From contig NZ_OU015321.1 in NCBI RefSeq assembly GCF_907163105.1, positions 1,116,001-1,180,000 of the forward strand: a DNA stretch of 64,000 nt, in the 5' to 3' direction. The position numbers and the translations under genes were made by a program. Source of the stretch: Cloacibacterium caeni. Lineage in GTDB: Bacteria; Bacteroidota; Bacteroidia; Flavobacteriales; Weeksellaceae. Below are positions 1 to 7,482 of the stretch, piece after piece (the first letter of the stretch is position 1; each line of letters opens with the position of its first letter). The notes beneath the pieces are model-generated. The model saw only the letters and a program-made list of their open reading frames with translations. It made no database searches and was not told the DNA's origin.

Positions 1-1530
1 TTATTCCCACTCAATCGTTGCTGGAGGTTTACTCGAAATATCATAAGCGACTCTATTGATTCCTTTCACCTCATTGATAATTCTGTTCGATACATTTTCT
101 AAAAATTCCCAAGGAAAATGACTGAAAGTTGCCGTCATAAAATCTGTAGTATTCGCAGAGCGAACTACAGCGGTGTATTCATACGTTCTTTCGTCTCCCA
201 TTACTCCAACAGATTTCACAGGAAGTAACACCACAAAAGCCTGAGAAACCTTTTCATACAAATCATTTTTATACAATTCTTCTATGAAAATATCATCTGC
301 TTCTTGTAATATTTTCACTTTTTCGGCATCTACTTCTCCTAAAACTCTGATTCCTAAACCTGGTCCTGGAAACGGATGTCTGTATACCAAATGATGCGGA
401 ATTCCTAATTCTTCACCTACTTTTCTTACTTCGTCTTTAAATAATTCACGAAGCGGTTCTAGAAGTTGAAGTTTCATTTCTTCTGGCAATCCACCTACAT
501 TGTGGTGAGATTTAATCACTGCAGAAGGTCCTTTTACCGATTGAGATTCGATAACATCTGGATAAATGGTTCCTTGAGCTAAAAATTTAGCGCCTTCAAA
601 TTTGTGAGATTCTTCATCGAAAACGGCCACAAATTCTCTACCGATGATTTTTCTTTTTTCTTCTGGGTCTGAAACTCCAGCTAATTTTGACAAAAATCTT
701 TCTGAAGCATCTACCATATCAATATTCATATGGAAATGCTCTCCGTAATTTTCCATTACTTTTTTGCCTTCATCTTTACGCAAAAGTCCTGTATCTACGA
801 AAATACATTGCAACTGGTCACCAATAGCTTTATGAATCAAAACAGCAGCTACCGATGAATCTACACCACCAGAAAGCCCAAGAATGACCTTGTCATTTCC
901 TACTTTTTCGCGGATTTCTGAAACGGTTTTTTCGATATAATTGGTGAGTTTCCAATTTTTTTCTGCTTTACAAATCTGGAAAACGAAGTTTTCGAGCATT
1001 TTAGCTCCAAATTCACTGTGCGAAACTTCTGGATGGAACTGAACGCAATAAATATTTTTCTTTTCGTTAAAAATCCCTGCAATTACTCCAGATTTTGCTG
1101 AAATTTCAAAATTCTCTGGCAAAGTTTCCACTTCATCAAAATGGCTCATCCAAACGGTAGAAAATCTGCTTACTCCTGTAAATAGTGGATTAGATTTCGT
1201 TATTTCTAGAGTTGCTTTTCCGTATTCACCTTTTTCACCTTTTTTTACGTTTCCGCCCAAAAGATGTGCTGTAAGTTGCATTCCGTAGCAAATTCCCAAA
1301 ACTGGAATTCCCAATTCGAATAATTCTTTTTCTACCAAATGTGCATCTGGAGAATTTACAGAACTCGGGCCACCAGAAAGGATAATTCCAGCAGGATTTT
1401 TGGATTTTATTTCTTCTAAAGAGGTATTAAAAGGTAAAATTTCCGAATACACTTCCATTTCGCGTATTCTTCTACCAATCAATTGGTTATATTGTGAACC
1501 GAAGTCCAAAATGATGATTCCTTTATTCAT
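1..1530 (-). CDS. guaA: GMP synthase (glutamine-hydrolysing)
   Basis: Converts XMP to GMP with ATP and glutamine in cytoplasmic purine synthesis. The 509-residue protein has an N-terminal class I glutamine amidotransferase domain with the nucleophile in GICYGMQ (Cys81) and the His/Glu pair in FHPEVS (His166, Glu168). It is followed by an ATP pyrophosphatase domain with the P-loop SGGVDSS (220-226) and a C-terminal dimerisation domain ending in PPATIEWE. The reading frame is open 13 codons further upstream, but MNKGIIILDFGSQ is the family's usual start, so I place the ATG at 1528-1530. A terminator after purD separates it from the upstream pur genes, so it is probably transcribed alone. Confidence 0.97.
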   Translation of the reverse strand: MNKGIIILDFGSQYNQLIGRRIREMEVYSEILPFNTSLEEIKSKNPAGIILSGGPSSVNSPDAHLVEKELFELGIPVLGICYGMQLTAHLLGGNVKKGEKGEYGKATLEITKSNPLFTGVSRFSTVWMSHFDEVETLPENFEISAKSGVIAGIFNEKKNIYCVQFHPEVSHSEFGAKMLENFVFQICKAEKNWKLTNYIEKTVSEIREKVGNDKVILGLSGGVDSSVAAVLIHKAIGDQLQCIFVDTGLLRKDEGKKVMENYGEHFHMNIDMVDASERFLSKLAGVSDPEEKRKIIGREFVAVFDEESHKFEGAKFLAQGTIYPDVIESQSVKGPSAVIKSHHNVGGLPEEMKLQLLEPLRELFKDEVRKVGEELGIPHHLVYRHPFPGPGLGIRVLGEVDAEKVKILQEADDIFIEELYKNDLYEKVSQAFVVLLPVKSVGVMGDERTYEYTAVVRSANTTDFMTATFSHFPWEFLENVSNRIINEVKGINRVAYDISSKPPATIEWE

Positions 1531-1552
1531 TTTATTTAATTGAAAGTTAAAA

Positions 1553-1570
1553 ATTGAGCTAAAACTCAAT
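1553..1570. promoter_or_regulatory. small inverted repeat in the guaA leader
   Basis: ATTGAG and CTCAAT form a 6-bp stem around a 6-nt loop, about 23 nt upstream of the guaA start codon. It would form in the 5' leader if transcription begins further upstream. The stem is short and AT-rich, so no function is claimed. Confidence 0.25.
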
Positions 1571-1605
1571 CTTAAATTTTACAAAATTTACTTTTTATTT
1601 CTAAG

Positions 1606-1715
1606 CGTAACTAGCCCTGATTGCAACGGAAATCCTGTTATTGTGAGGAAAAAACTTGGGATTGCTTCGCTTTGCTCGCAATGACAGATTGCAGTGGAAA
1701 GCAGGATTAGCTCCT
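1606..1715 (+). repeat. dispersed structured element, copy A
   Basis: Non-coding block between purD and guaA with a 5' box (TAGCCCTGATTGCAACGGAA), a central hairpin and a 3' box (TTGCAGTGGAAAGCAGGATT) ending in TAGCTCC. The hairpin pairs CTGTTATTGTGAG with CTCGCAATGACAG (13 bp including two G-U pairs). Inside the loop is an ATTGCTTCGC...CTCGCAATGACA segment resembling a common Bacteroidetes intergenic repeat. The 5' and 3' boxes resemble each other and those of copies B (38482-38621) and C (45694-45808). The strand is assigned by the order of the boxes. No open reading frame here is believable. Confidence 0.6.
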
Positions 1716-1741
1716 AAAAAAATTGAGGGAAAATTCCCTCA
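1716..1741 (-). terminator. intrinsic terminator after purD
   Basis: Read on the minus strand, TGAGGGAA pairs perfectly with TTCCCTCA around a 2-nt centre and is followed by a run of seven T. It begins 6 nt past the purD stop codon, so it should end the pur transcript before guaA. Confidence 0.85.
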
Positions 1742-1746
1742 TTTTA

Positions 1747-2985
1747 TTAAAATTTTCCGATGTCTTCTCTGTAAAATGCGTAGTCGAAATGAAGTGTTTT
1801 TGCGTCTTCATAGACTTTTTCGCGGGCTTCTTCGTAAGTATCGCCAGTTGCAACTACATTTAGCACTCTACCAGAATTGGTGACTACTTTTCCTGCAATT
1901 TGCTCTGCTCCTGCAAAGAGAACATTGCTGTGTTTTACCTTATCTAAACCTTTGATTTCGTAACCGATTTCATAATTCCCAGGATAACCGCCAGAACACA
2001 TCACGAGACAAATCGCCTTCTTGTCTGAAAACTGTAAATCTAAATCTTTTCCTTCGATACAATCATGGATAACATCTAACAAATTATTCTCTAAAAGTGC
2101 CATGATGACTTGCGTTTCTGGATCGCCAAATCTCATGTTATATTCTAACAAATAACATTGATTATCTTGTACCAAAACGCCAAAAAATATAATCCCTACA
2201 AAATCAAGTGCTTTGTCTTTAATTCCTTTAACGGTAGGTTCTAAAATATTTTTATTAAAATCTGCTAAATGCTCTGCCGTAAATTCTGGACTTGGAGCTA
2301 CAGTTCCCATTCCACCAGTATTTGCGCCAGTATTTCCGTTTCCTACTTTCTTATAATCTTTGGCAGAAACACATGGAAAAGCTTTTTCGCCATTCCAAAA
2401 AGCAATAATAGACGCTTCGAAACCTTGTAAAAATTCTTCAATGACAACTTTTATTCCAGCATCTCCATAAATTCTTTCAATCATGAATTGGTGCAAAGTG
2501 TGATGCGCAGTTTCTTTGTCTTCACAAATCACTACTCCTTTTCCGCTTGCTAAACCACTTGCTTTAATCACCAAAGGATAAGAATGATTTTGGATATATT
2601 GGTCTGCTTCTACAAAAGAATCAAAAATAGCAGCTTTGGCTGTTCTGATGCCATAATCTTGCATAAATTTTTTAGAAAAAGCCTTGCTTCCTTCTAAATC
2701 TGCGGCACGTTTTGTAGGGCCAAAAATTTTGAGATTATGTTTCTGAAATTCATCTACAATACCATTAACTAAAGGTAATTCTGGACCTACGAATGTGAAA
2801 TCTATTTTTTCTCTAAGAGCAAAATCTCTTAACTCTGCTACACTCTCATAAGGCAAGTTTTTACCTAAATTTTCTGTTGTAGCATTGCCTTTTGCAAAAA
2901 ACATTTGACTGATTCTTTTATCTTCAGATAATTTTTTTGCAATAGCAGATTCTCTACCTCCGTTTCCTATTATTAATACTTTCAT
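1747..2985 (-). CDS. purD: phosphoribosylamine--glycine ligase (GAR synthetase)
   Basis: Second step of purine synthesis: ligates glycine to phosphoribosylamine with ATP. The 412-residue ATP-grasp protein starts with the nucleotide-fold motif VLIIGNGGRESAIA. It carries the family's central LVIKASGLASGKGVVI, the glycine-rich GNGNTGANTGGMGT segment, the metal-binding MRFGDPETQ, and the C-terminal SGRVLNVVATG. The length is normal. The start codon is preceded on the mRNA by a 7-base tandem array (2991-3026) rather than a Shine-Dalgarno sequence. It is the last gene of the purM-purN-purH-purD series. Confidence 0.96.
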   Translation of the reverse strand: MKVLIIGNGGRESAIAKKLSEDKRISQMFFAKGNATTENLGKNLPYESVAELRDFALREKIDFTFVGPELPLVNGIVDEFQKHNLKIFGPTKRAADLEGSKAFSKKFMQDYGIRTAKAAIFDSFVEADQYIQNHSYPLVIKASGLASGKGVVICEDKETAHHTLHQFMIERIYGDAGIKVVIEEFLQGFEASIIAFWNGEKAFPCVSAKDYKKVGNGNTGANTGGMGTVAPSPEFTAEHLADFNKNILEPTVKGIKDKALDFVGIIFFGVLVQDNQCYLLEYNMRFGDPETQVIMALLENNLLDVIHDCIEGKDLDLQFSDKKAICLVMCSGGYPGNYEIGYEIKGLDKVKHSNVLFAGAEQIAGKVVTNSGRVLNVVATGDTYEEAREKVYEDAKTLHFDYAFYREDIGKF

Positions 2986-2990
2986 TTTTT

Positions 2991-3026
2991 GTATTTGGTA
3001 TTTGGTATGTTAGTATTTGGTATATT
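2991..3026. repeat. 7-base tandem array directly upstream of purD
   Basis: On the plus strand the unit GTATTTG occurs at 2991, 2998 and 3013. An 8-base variant sits at 3005 and a degenerate unit at 3020. The array ends 5 nt before the purD start codon (minus strand), so it occupies the ribosome-loading region. Confidence 0.65.
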
Positions 3027-3095
3027 GATTTTATCAAATTTACGAATTTGTTTGATTTTAAGTCAAAATTAATTTTTTAATTCTTCAATTTTTAA

Positions 3096-4610
3096 TTAAT
3101 GTAGGAAATGTCTCATTCCTGTGAACATCATTGGGATTTTATGTTCGTTAGCAGCTGCAATAGAATCTTCATCTTTTACAGAACCGCCAGGTTGTACAAT
3201 CGCTGTAATTCCTTCTTTAGCGCAGAAATCTACTACATCTCTGAAAGGGAAAAATGCATCTGAAGCCAAAACTAAATCGCCGCTGAATTTTTCCTTAGCT
3301 CTAGAAATCGCTTGTTCTGTAGCCCAAATTCTATTGACTTGTCCGCCTCCAATTCCGAAAGCTTGAATTCCGTTTGAAACTACGATAGCATTAGATTTTA
3401 CATATTTAACCACTCTTTGAGCGAATAAAAGTGCTTTTTCTTGCTGTTCTGTTGGTTGGATTTCTGTAACTACTTTAAAATCTGTAGAAAATTGGTCATC
3501 TACATCTTGAACCAAAATTCCACCATCTATTTTCACCCAAGTTTTTTTGTCTGAAACTGGATTTTTGATTTTTATAATTCTAAGATTTTTCTTCTTTCTC
3601 AAAATTTCTAATGCATCTTCATCAAAATCAGTCGCCATTACAATTTCAAGGAAAGTTTTGTTGAGTTCTTCCGCGGTTGCAGCATCTACTTTATAATTCA
3701 TTCCGATGATTCCCCCGAAAATAGAAATCGGGTCACATTCAAAAGTTTTGGTATAAGTTTCTAAAGCAGTAGTTCCGATGGCAACTCCACAAGGTGTAGA
3801 ATGTTTTACGGCACAACAAGCCATTTCATCTTTAAATTCATTCACCACTTTCCAGCATAAATCCATATCTCTCAAATTATTGAAAGACAATTCTTTACCT
3901 CCTAAAATTTCGAAATCTTTCATCGCACCGTTTTCAGTAGTAGAAACGTAATACGCTGCCGATTGATGAGGGTTTTCGCCGTATCTTAAATCAGAAACTT
4001 TTTGGTAAGAAGCCTGTAGATATTCAGGATATTCTTCATTCAACAACATTTGAGAAATTGCAGCATCATAAGCAGAAGTTAAGTTGAAAACTTTTCCTGC
4101 CAATTTTTTACGAGTTTCTATTGTAGTATCACCGTTTTCAGAGATTTCTTGTTGAACTTTAGCATAATCTTCCACATCGGTAACTACAATCACAGAAGCG
4201 AAATTTTTAGCCGCAGAACGAAGCATTGATGGCCCACCAATATCGATGAATTCTACTTTTTCTTCCAAAGAAATTTCTTTATTTACATTTTCGAAAAACG
4301 GATAAAGGTTTACAATTACCATATCAATCAGCTCTATTCCGTGTTCCTGAACGGTTTTCATGTGTTCTTCGTTATCACGAACCGCAAGAAGTCCACCATG
4401 AACTTTTGGATGAAGGGTTTTTACTCTTCCGTCTAACATTTCAGGGAAATTGGTCACTTCATCAATCTGAATTGGGTTAAGTCCCGCTTCTTTAAGATGT
4501 TTAAATGTTCCGCCTGTAGAAATGAGTTCGTAATTTTTAGATTCTAAAAATTTGGCAAAATCAATAAGATTGTTTTTGTTGGAGACACTGATTAATGCTC
4601 GTTTTTCCAT
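3096..4610 (-). CDS. purH: bifunctional AICAR formyltransferase/IMP cyclohydrolase
   Basis: Catalyses the last two steps to IMP. The N-terminal MGS-like IMP cyclohydrolase domain (about residues 1-190) shows [10 protein letters not shown], the STGGT phosphate loop and [16 protein letters not shown]. The C-terminal AICAR transformylase domain carries KHSTPCGVA (catalytic Lys-His region), YGENPHQ and SDAFFPF. At 504 residues it is full length and ends with the typical GMRHFLH. It lies between purN and purD with gaps of 64 and 110 nt. Confidence 0.97.
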   Translation of the reverse strand: MEKRALISVSNKNNLIDFAKFLESKNYELISTGGTFKHLKEAGLNPIQIDEVTNFPEMLDGRVKTLHPKVHGGLLAVRDNEEHMKTVQEHGIELIDMVIVNLYPFFENVNKEISLEEKVEFIDIGGPSMLRSAAKNFASVIVVTDVEDYAKVQQEISENGDTTIETRKKLAGKVFNLTSAYDAAISQMLLNEEYPEYLQASYQKVSDLRYGENPHQSAAYYVSTTENGAMKDFEILGGKELSFNNLRDMDLCWKVVNEFKDEMACCAVKHSTPCGVAIGTTALETYTKTFECDPISIFGGIIGMNYKVDAATAEELNKTFLEIVMATDFDEDALEILRKKKNLRIIKIKNPVSDKKTWVKIDGGILVQDVDDQFSTDFKVVTEIQPTEQQEKALLFAQRVVKYVKSNAIVVSNGIQAFGIGGGQVNRIWATEQAISRAKEKFSGDLVLASDAFFPFRDVVDFCAKEGITAIVQPGGSVKDEDSIAAANEHKIPMMFTGMRHFLH

Positions 4611-4638
4611 TTTTATTTATACTTTTTTTATTAAATCA

Positions 4639-4654
4639 TTGGAATGAATTCCAA
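4639..4654. repeat. short palindrome between purN and purH
   Basis: TTGGAATGAATTCCAA has 7-bp arms and a GA centre. It is followed within 20 nt by a second palindrome at 4671-4683. No T-run follows on the minus strand, so it is not a clear terminator. Confidence 0.4.
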
Positions 4655-4670
4655 TTCTGTAAAATCGGTC

Positions 4671-4683
4671 GTTCCTATGGAAC
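4671..4683. repeat. TTCCTAYGGAA palindrome overlapping the purN stop
   Basis: GTTCCTATGGAAC matches the core of two palindromes at 37545-37561 and 37596-37608 (GTTCCTACGGAAC and ATTCCTACGGAAT). The purN stop codon (4675-4677 on the minus strand) lies inside it. Confidence 0.5.
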
Positions 4684-5247
4684 TCTTTTATTTAAAACCA
4701 AATCAATCGCTTTCGGAAAAATCTCGTACTCGATTTGATGCACTTTCTGTGCTAAAGTTTCTGGAGTTTCATTTTCTGCAATTTCAAATTTCCCTTGAAG
4801 GATAATTTCGCCTTCATCAATTCCAGAAGTCACAAAATGAACGGTTGCACCACTTTCTTTTTCTTGGGCTGCAATTACCGCTTCGTGAACGTGATGTCCC
4901 CACATTCCTTTTCCACCGAATTTTGGCAATAAAGCAGGATGAATATTGATGATTTTTCCTTTGTATTTTTCACAAAATTCTTTACTCAGAATCGATAGAA
5001 AACCAGCTAATACAATCAAATCTGTATTTTTGGGCAAAAGCTTTTCTAAATTTTCAGAGAAATCTTTTCCTCTTTTGATGAGTTGATGCGAAATTTGATG
5101 ATTTTCGGCTCTTTCTAAAGCATAACAATCTCTGTCTGCAACCACCAAATTGACTTTTGTATTGGGAATTTCTCCATTGTCAATACAATCAATGATGCGC
5201 TGTAAATTGCTACCAGAACCCGAAACTAAAACTGTAATATTTTTCAT
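4675..5247 (-). CDS. purN: phosphoribosylglycinamide formyltransferase
   Basis: Transfers the formyl group of 10-formyl-THF to GAR in the third step of purine synthesis. The 190-residue protein has the N-terminal VLVSGSGSNLQ phosphate loop. The catalytic Asn-His-Asp set appears in NIHPALLPKF and SGIDEGEIILQ, with the folate-binding LAGFLSILS between. The start codon is 3 nt from an array of five 7-base repeats (5251-5285). It lies 69 nt downstream of purM. Confidence 0.95.
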   Translation of the reverse strand: MKNITVLVSGSGSNLQRIIDCIDNGEIPNTKVNLVVADRDCYALERAENHQISHQLIKRGKDFSENLEKLLPKNTDLIVLAGFLSILSKEFCEKYKGKIINIHPALLPKFGGKGMWGHHVHEAVIAAQEKESGATVHFVTSGIDEGEIILQGKFEIAENETPETLAQKVHQIEYEIFPKAIDLVLNKRVP

Positions 5248-5250
5248 GTT

Positions 5251-5285
5251 AGATTTCAGATTTCAGATTTCAGATTTCAGATTTT
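5251..5285. repeat. five-copy 7-base tandem array upstream of purN
   Basis: Plus-strand unit AGATTTC at 5251, 5258, 5265 and 5272, with a fifth unit AGATTTT at 5279. It ends 3 nt before the purN start codon and fills the position where a ribosome-binding site would be. As a simple repeat it could change length by slippage. Confidence 0.8.
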
Positions 5286-5316
5286 TGTCTGATATCTCTT
5301 ATCTAAAATCTCGTTT

Positions 5317-6306
5317 CTATATTAATTGAATTTTCTCTTCGTTTTCTACGATTTCGCCTACTAAATAAGCGTCTTCGATTAAAGAAAGTGCTTTTTCGGC
5401 AAGACTTTCATCTACGACTACAACCATTCCAACACCCATGTTAAACGTACCAAACATCTCCATTCTTTCGATGTTTCCACGTTTTTCTAATTCTAACATT
5501 ACGCTTGGAATTTGGATTTTAGAAGTGTCAATTCTCGCACATAATCCATTCGGAATAATTCTTGGAACGTTTTCGATTAAACCGCCACCTGTAATATGAG
5601 CAATTCCTGAAATTTCTACATTTTCTTTCAGTTTAAAAACGTCTTTGTAATAGAGTTTGGTAGGAACTAAAAGTGTCTCGTAAAGAGGTTTTCCTTCGAA
5701 TTCTTCTTCAAAATTTGGGAAAATTTTTCTTACCAATGAAAAACCATTGCTGTGAAAACCAGAACTTGGTAAAGCGATGATTTTATCACCCGTTTTTATT
5801 TTAGAACCATCAATAATTTGGTCTTTTTCTACAATTCCTACGCAGAAACCAGCCACATCATAATCTCCCGGTTGATACATTCCCGGCATTTCTGCAGTTT
5901 CACCACCAATTAATGCGCACTCATTGTCTTTGCAAGCATTTACCATTCCTAGAACAATTTCTGCTGCTACATCTGCATCTAGTTTTCCGCAAGCTAGATA
6001 ATCTAAGAAAAATAGTGGTTTTGCGCCATGACACAGAATATCATTGGCACACATCGCGAAACAATCTACACCAATAGAATCATATTTTTTGGTATCTAAT
6101 GCAATTTTTAATTTGGTTCCTACTCCATCAGTTCCAGAAACCAAAACAGGATTTTTATAGCCACCAATTTCATAGAAAGCTCCAAAACTTCCTAGATTGT
6201 TCAGTACATTTTTATTGTGCGTTTCGGCTACAGCAGATTTTATTTTGTCTACGGTTTTGTAACCTTCTTCTTTGTCTACGCCAGCTGATTTATACGTATT
6301 ATTCAT
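5317..6306 (-). CDS. purM: phosphoribosylformylglycinamidine cyclo-ligase (AIR synthetase)
   Basis: Closes FGAM to AIR with ATP in the fifth step of purine synthesis. The 329-residue protein shows the family start (YKSAGVDKEEGYKTVDKIK), the substrate/ATP motif LVSGTDGVGTKLKIA, CANDILCHGAKPLFFLDY, LIGGETAEMPGMY and the C-terminal HITGGGLIENVPR. It is the first gene of the purM-N-H-D series. Its mRNA leader contains a strong hairpin (6327-6363), and the promoter is probably near 6390-6423. Confidence 0.96.
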   Translation of the reverse strand: MNNTYKSAGVDKEEGYKTVDKIKSAVAETHNKNVLNNLGSFGAFYEIGGYKNPVLVSGTDGVGTKLKIALDTKKYDSIGVDCFAMCANDILCHGAKPLFFLDYLACGKLDADVAAEIVLGMVNACKDNECALIGGETAEMPGMYQPGDYDVAGFCVGIVEKDQIIDGSKIKTGDKIIALPSSGFHSNGFSLVRKIFPNFEEEFEGKPLYETLLVPTKLYYKDVFKLKENVEISGIAHITGGGLIENVPRIIPNGLCARIDTSKIQIPSVMLELEKRGNIERMEMFGTFNMGVGMVVVVDESLAEKALSLIEDAYLVGEIVENEEKIQLI

Positions 6307-6326
6307 TTTTCTTTTTGTTTTTTTTT

Positions 6327-6363
6327 CTGAATGACTTGCAGGACTTTCACCTGCAAGATTCAG
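6327..6363 (-). promoter_or_regulatory. hairpin in the purM mRNA leader
   Basis: On the minus strand CTGAAT, then CTTGCAGG, pair with CCTGCAAG and ATTCAG: an 8-bp perfect inner stem, a 2-nt bulge and a 6-bp outer stem around the 7-nt loop TGAAAGT. It is followed by an A-rich tract and the purM start codon 21 nt later. An A-tract rather than T-run follows on the coding strand, so it is not a terminator there. A role in controlling the pur operon (protein or ligand binding) is inference. Confidence 0.5.
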
Positions 6364-6389
6364 GTTTTTACTAGATTTATTTCAAACTG

Positions 6390-6423
6390 CAAACGCATTG
6401 AAAATCAAAAATAAACGATACAA
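6390..6423 (-). promoter_or_regulatory. candidate promoter of the purM operon
   Basis: On the minus strand a TTG (6421-6423) is 23 nt from TGCGTTTG (6390-6397). This is one mismatch from the Bacteroidetes TAnnTTTG element. Predicted transcription starts about 80 nt before purM. The -33 part overlaps the end of the small-RNA terminator. Confidence 0.4.
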
Positions 6424-6453
6424 AAAAAGCCGACAATCGTTCTGATTATCGGC
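6421..6453 (-). terminator. intrinsic terminator of the candidate small RNA
   Basis: On the minus strand GCCGATAATC pairs with GATTGTCGGC (10 bp with one U-G pair, 5-nt loop) and is followed by seven T. It would end the small RNA started at about 6551 and any read-through from the pirin gene. Confidence 0.85.
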
Positions 6454-6551
6454 CTCAATTATTTTGCTGCGTATTTTAGCTTCCCAATTTCTTGGAATGT
6501 ACAAGAGCCAAAATGTTGCGATTTAATATTCAATTTGTTTGGAATTTGATT
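6421..6551 (-). ncRNA. candidate 130-nt small RNA upstream of purM (6S-like?)
   Basis: A strong promoter (6555-6585) and an intrinsic terminator (6421-6453) enclose about 130 nt with no open reading frame. The interior can fold as a rod: TTTTGGC pairs with GCTAAAA, capped by TTCC/GGGAA and CCAA-GAAA-TTGG hairpins. Outside these is an unpaired region on both strands, then weaker AT pairing (AATATT with AATAATT). A helix-bubble-helix rod of this size is the architecture of 6S RNA, and Bacteroidetes have a divergent 6S family. The identity is inference, and another regulatory RNA is possible. Confidence 0.5.
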
Positions 6552-6554
6552 TCG

Positions 6555-6585
6555 CAAAATTATATTTTTTATTGACAATAAGCAA
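6555..6585 (-). promoter_or_regulatory. promoter of the candidate small RNA
   Basis: On the minus strand TTG (6583-6585), 20 nt, then TAATTTTG (6555-6562). This is an exact match to the Bacteroidetes consensus in both sequence and spacing. Transcription should begin near 6551. Confidence 0.75.
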
Positions 6586-6632
6586 CAGAAAAAATATTTT
6601 TTCTTCATTACTCTTCAATTTTAACTTAATTT

Positions 6633-7355
6633 TTAGATTTTAGGCAAGTCCATTGGAACTTCAATCAATAAAATTTCAGAATCCTTATCTATCTCTAAAT
6701 CAAACTGTTCTATTTCTGTAATTCCTAAAGCATCTCTTTGCCCAAGAGTATTTTCGCCTATTTTCACGCTTCCTGAAATAACGAAAACATAAACTCCATT
6801 TCCTTCTTTTTTGACTTGATAAGTTCTAGAAGATTTTTTGGTGAAATTTCCTAAGTGAAACCAAGCGTCTTGGTGAATCCAACTTCCTTCATCATTAGGA
6901 TTAGGAGAAATAATCTGCTGAAATTCATTATCAATGGCATTGTCAGAAATTTTTAATTGGTCATATCTTGGTTCTACTCCCATTTTATTAGGAATGACCC
7001 AAATTTGCAATAAAGTTACGGGTTGTTCTTTACTTCCGTTGAATTCACTGTGCTGAATTCCTGTTCCTGCACTCATCACCTGAATTTCTCCTTTTTTAAT
7101 TACTCCAAAATTCCCCATAGAATCACGGTGATGTAACTCTCCACTTAATGGAATGGTCACGATTTCCATATTTGCGTGTGGATGCATCCCGAAACCCATT
7201 CCTTTTTCTACATAATCGTCATTGAGAACTCTTAAATTACCGAAATGCACTTTGTCTGGATTGTAATAATTTGCAAAAGAAAAATTGTGATTGGCAACTA
7301 ACCAACCGTGATTTTGAAATCCTCTTTCGCTTGCTTTATGTAATATTGTTTTCAT
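6633..7355 (-). CDS. pirin family protein (bicupin)
   Basis: A pirin/YhhW-type bicupin of 240 residues; relatives act as metal-dependent quercetin 2,3-dioxygenases or redox-responsive proteins, and the substrate here is unknown. The N-terminal cupin carries the metal ligands in MHPHANMEIVTIPLSG (two His) and GIQHSEFN (His, Glu). The pirin signature LRVLNDDYVEKGMGFGMHPH is present. The frame is open 7 codons earlier, but MKTILHKASERGFQNHGW fits the family start. A TAACTTTG element lies at 7387-7394. It is not part of the purine operon by promoter evidence. Confidence 0.9.
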   Translation of the reverse strand: MKTILHKASERGFQNHGWLVANHNFSFANYYNPDKVHFGNLRVLNDDYVEKGMGFGMHPHANMEIVTIPLSGELHHRDSMGNFGVIKKGEIQVMSAGTGIQHSEFNGSKEQPVTLLQIWVIPNKMGVEPRYDQLKISDNAIDNEFQQIISPNPNDEGSWIHQDAWFHLGNFTKKSSRTYQVKKEGNGVYVFVISGSVKIGENTLGQRDALGITEIEQFDLEIDKDSEILLIEVPMDLPKI

Positions 7356-7386
7356 ATGTAGATAATTATTTATCAATTTTATACTG

Positions 7387-7394
7387 CAAAGTTA
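7387..7394 (-). promoter_or_regulatory. TAnnTTTG element upstream of the pirin gene
   Basis: TAACTTTG on the minus strand, 31 nt before the start codon. I see no TTG at the usual distance, so this is a partial promoter match. Confidence 0.4.
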
Positions 7395-7430
7395 GCCTAA
7401 TCAAAAGCAGAAGTCATTGATGTAAGATAA

Positions 7431-7459
7431 TAAAAAAATCCACCAAAATTTGGTGGATT
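7431..7459 (-). terminator. intrinsic terminator after the MFS gene
   Basis: Minus-strand hairpin of 11 bp (AATCCACCAAA with TTTGGTGGATT, 1-nt centre) followed by seven T. It lies 23 nt past the MFS stop codon and should end the GH97-GH13-MFS transcript. Confidence 0.85.
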
Positions 7460-7482
7460 ATGAAGTGAATATTTTGAGAAGA

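Noticed and set aside
1656-1883. Plus-strand reading frame across the purD end and copy A
   Set aside because: It overlaps purD in another frame and starts in a repeat; its composition is not protein-like.
6327-6375. Plus-strand terminator at the purM leader hairpin
   Set aside because: A T-run does follow on the plus strand, but no plus-strand gene lies upstream. It is more likely a leader element for purM.
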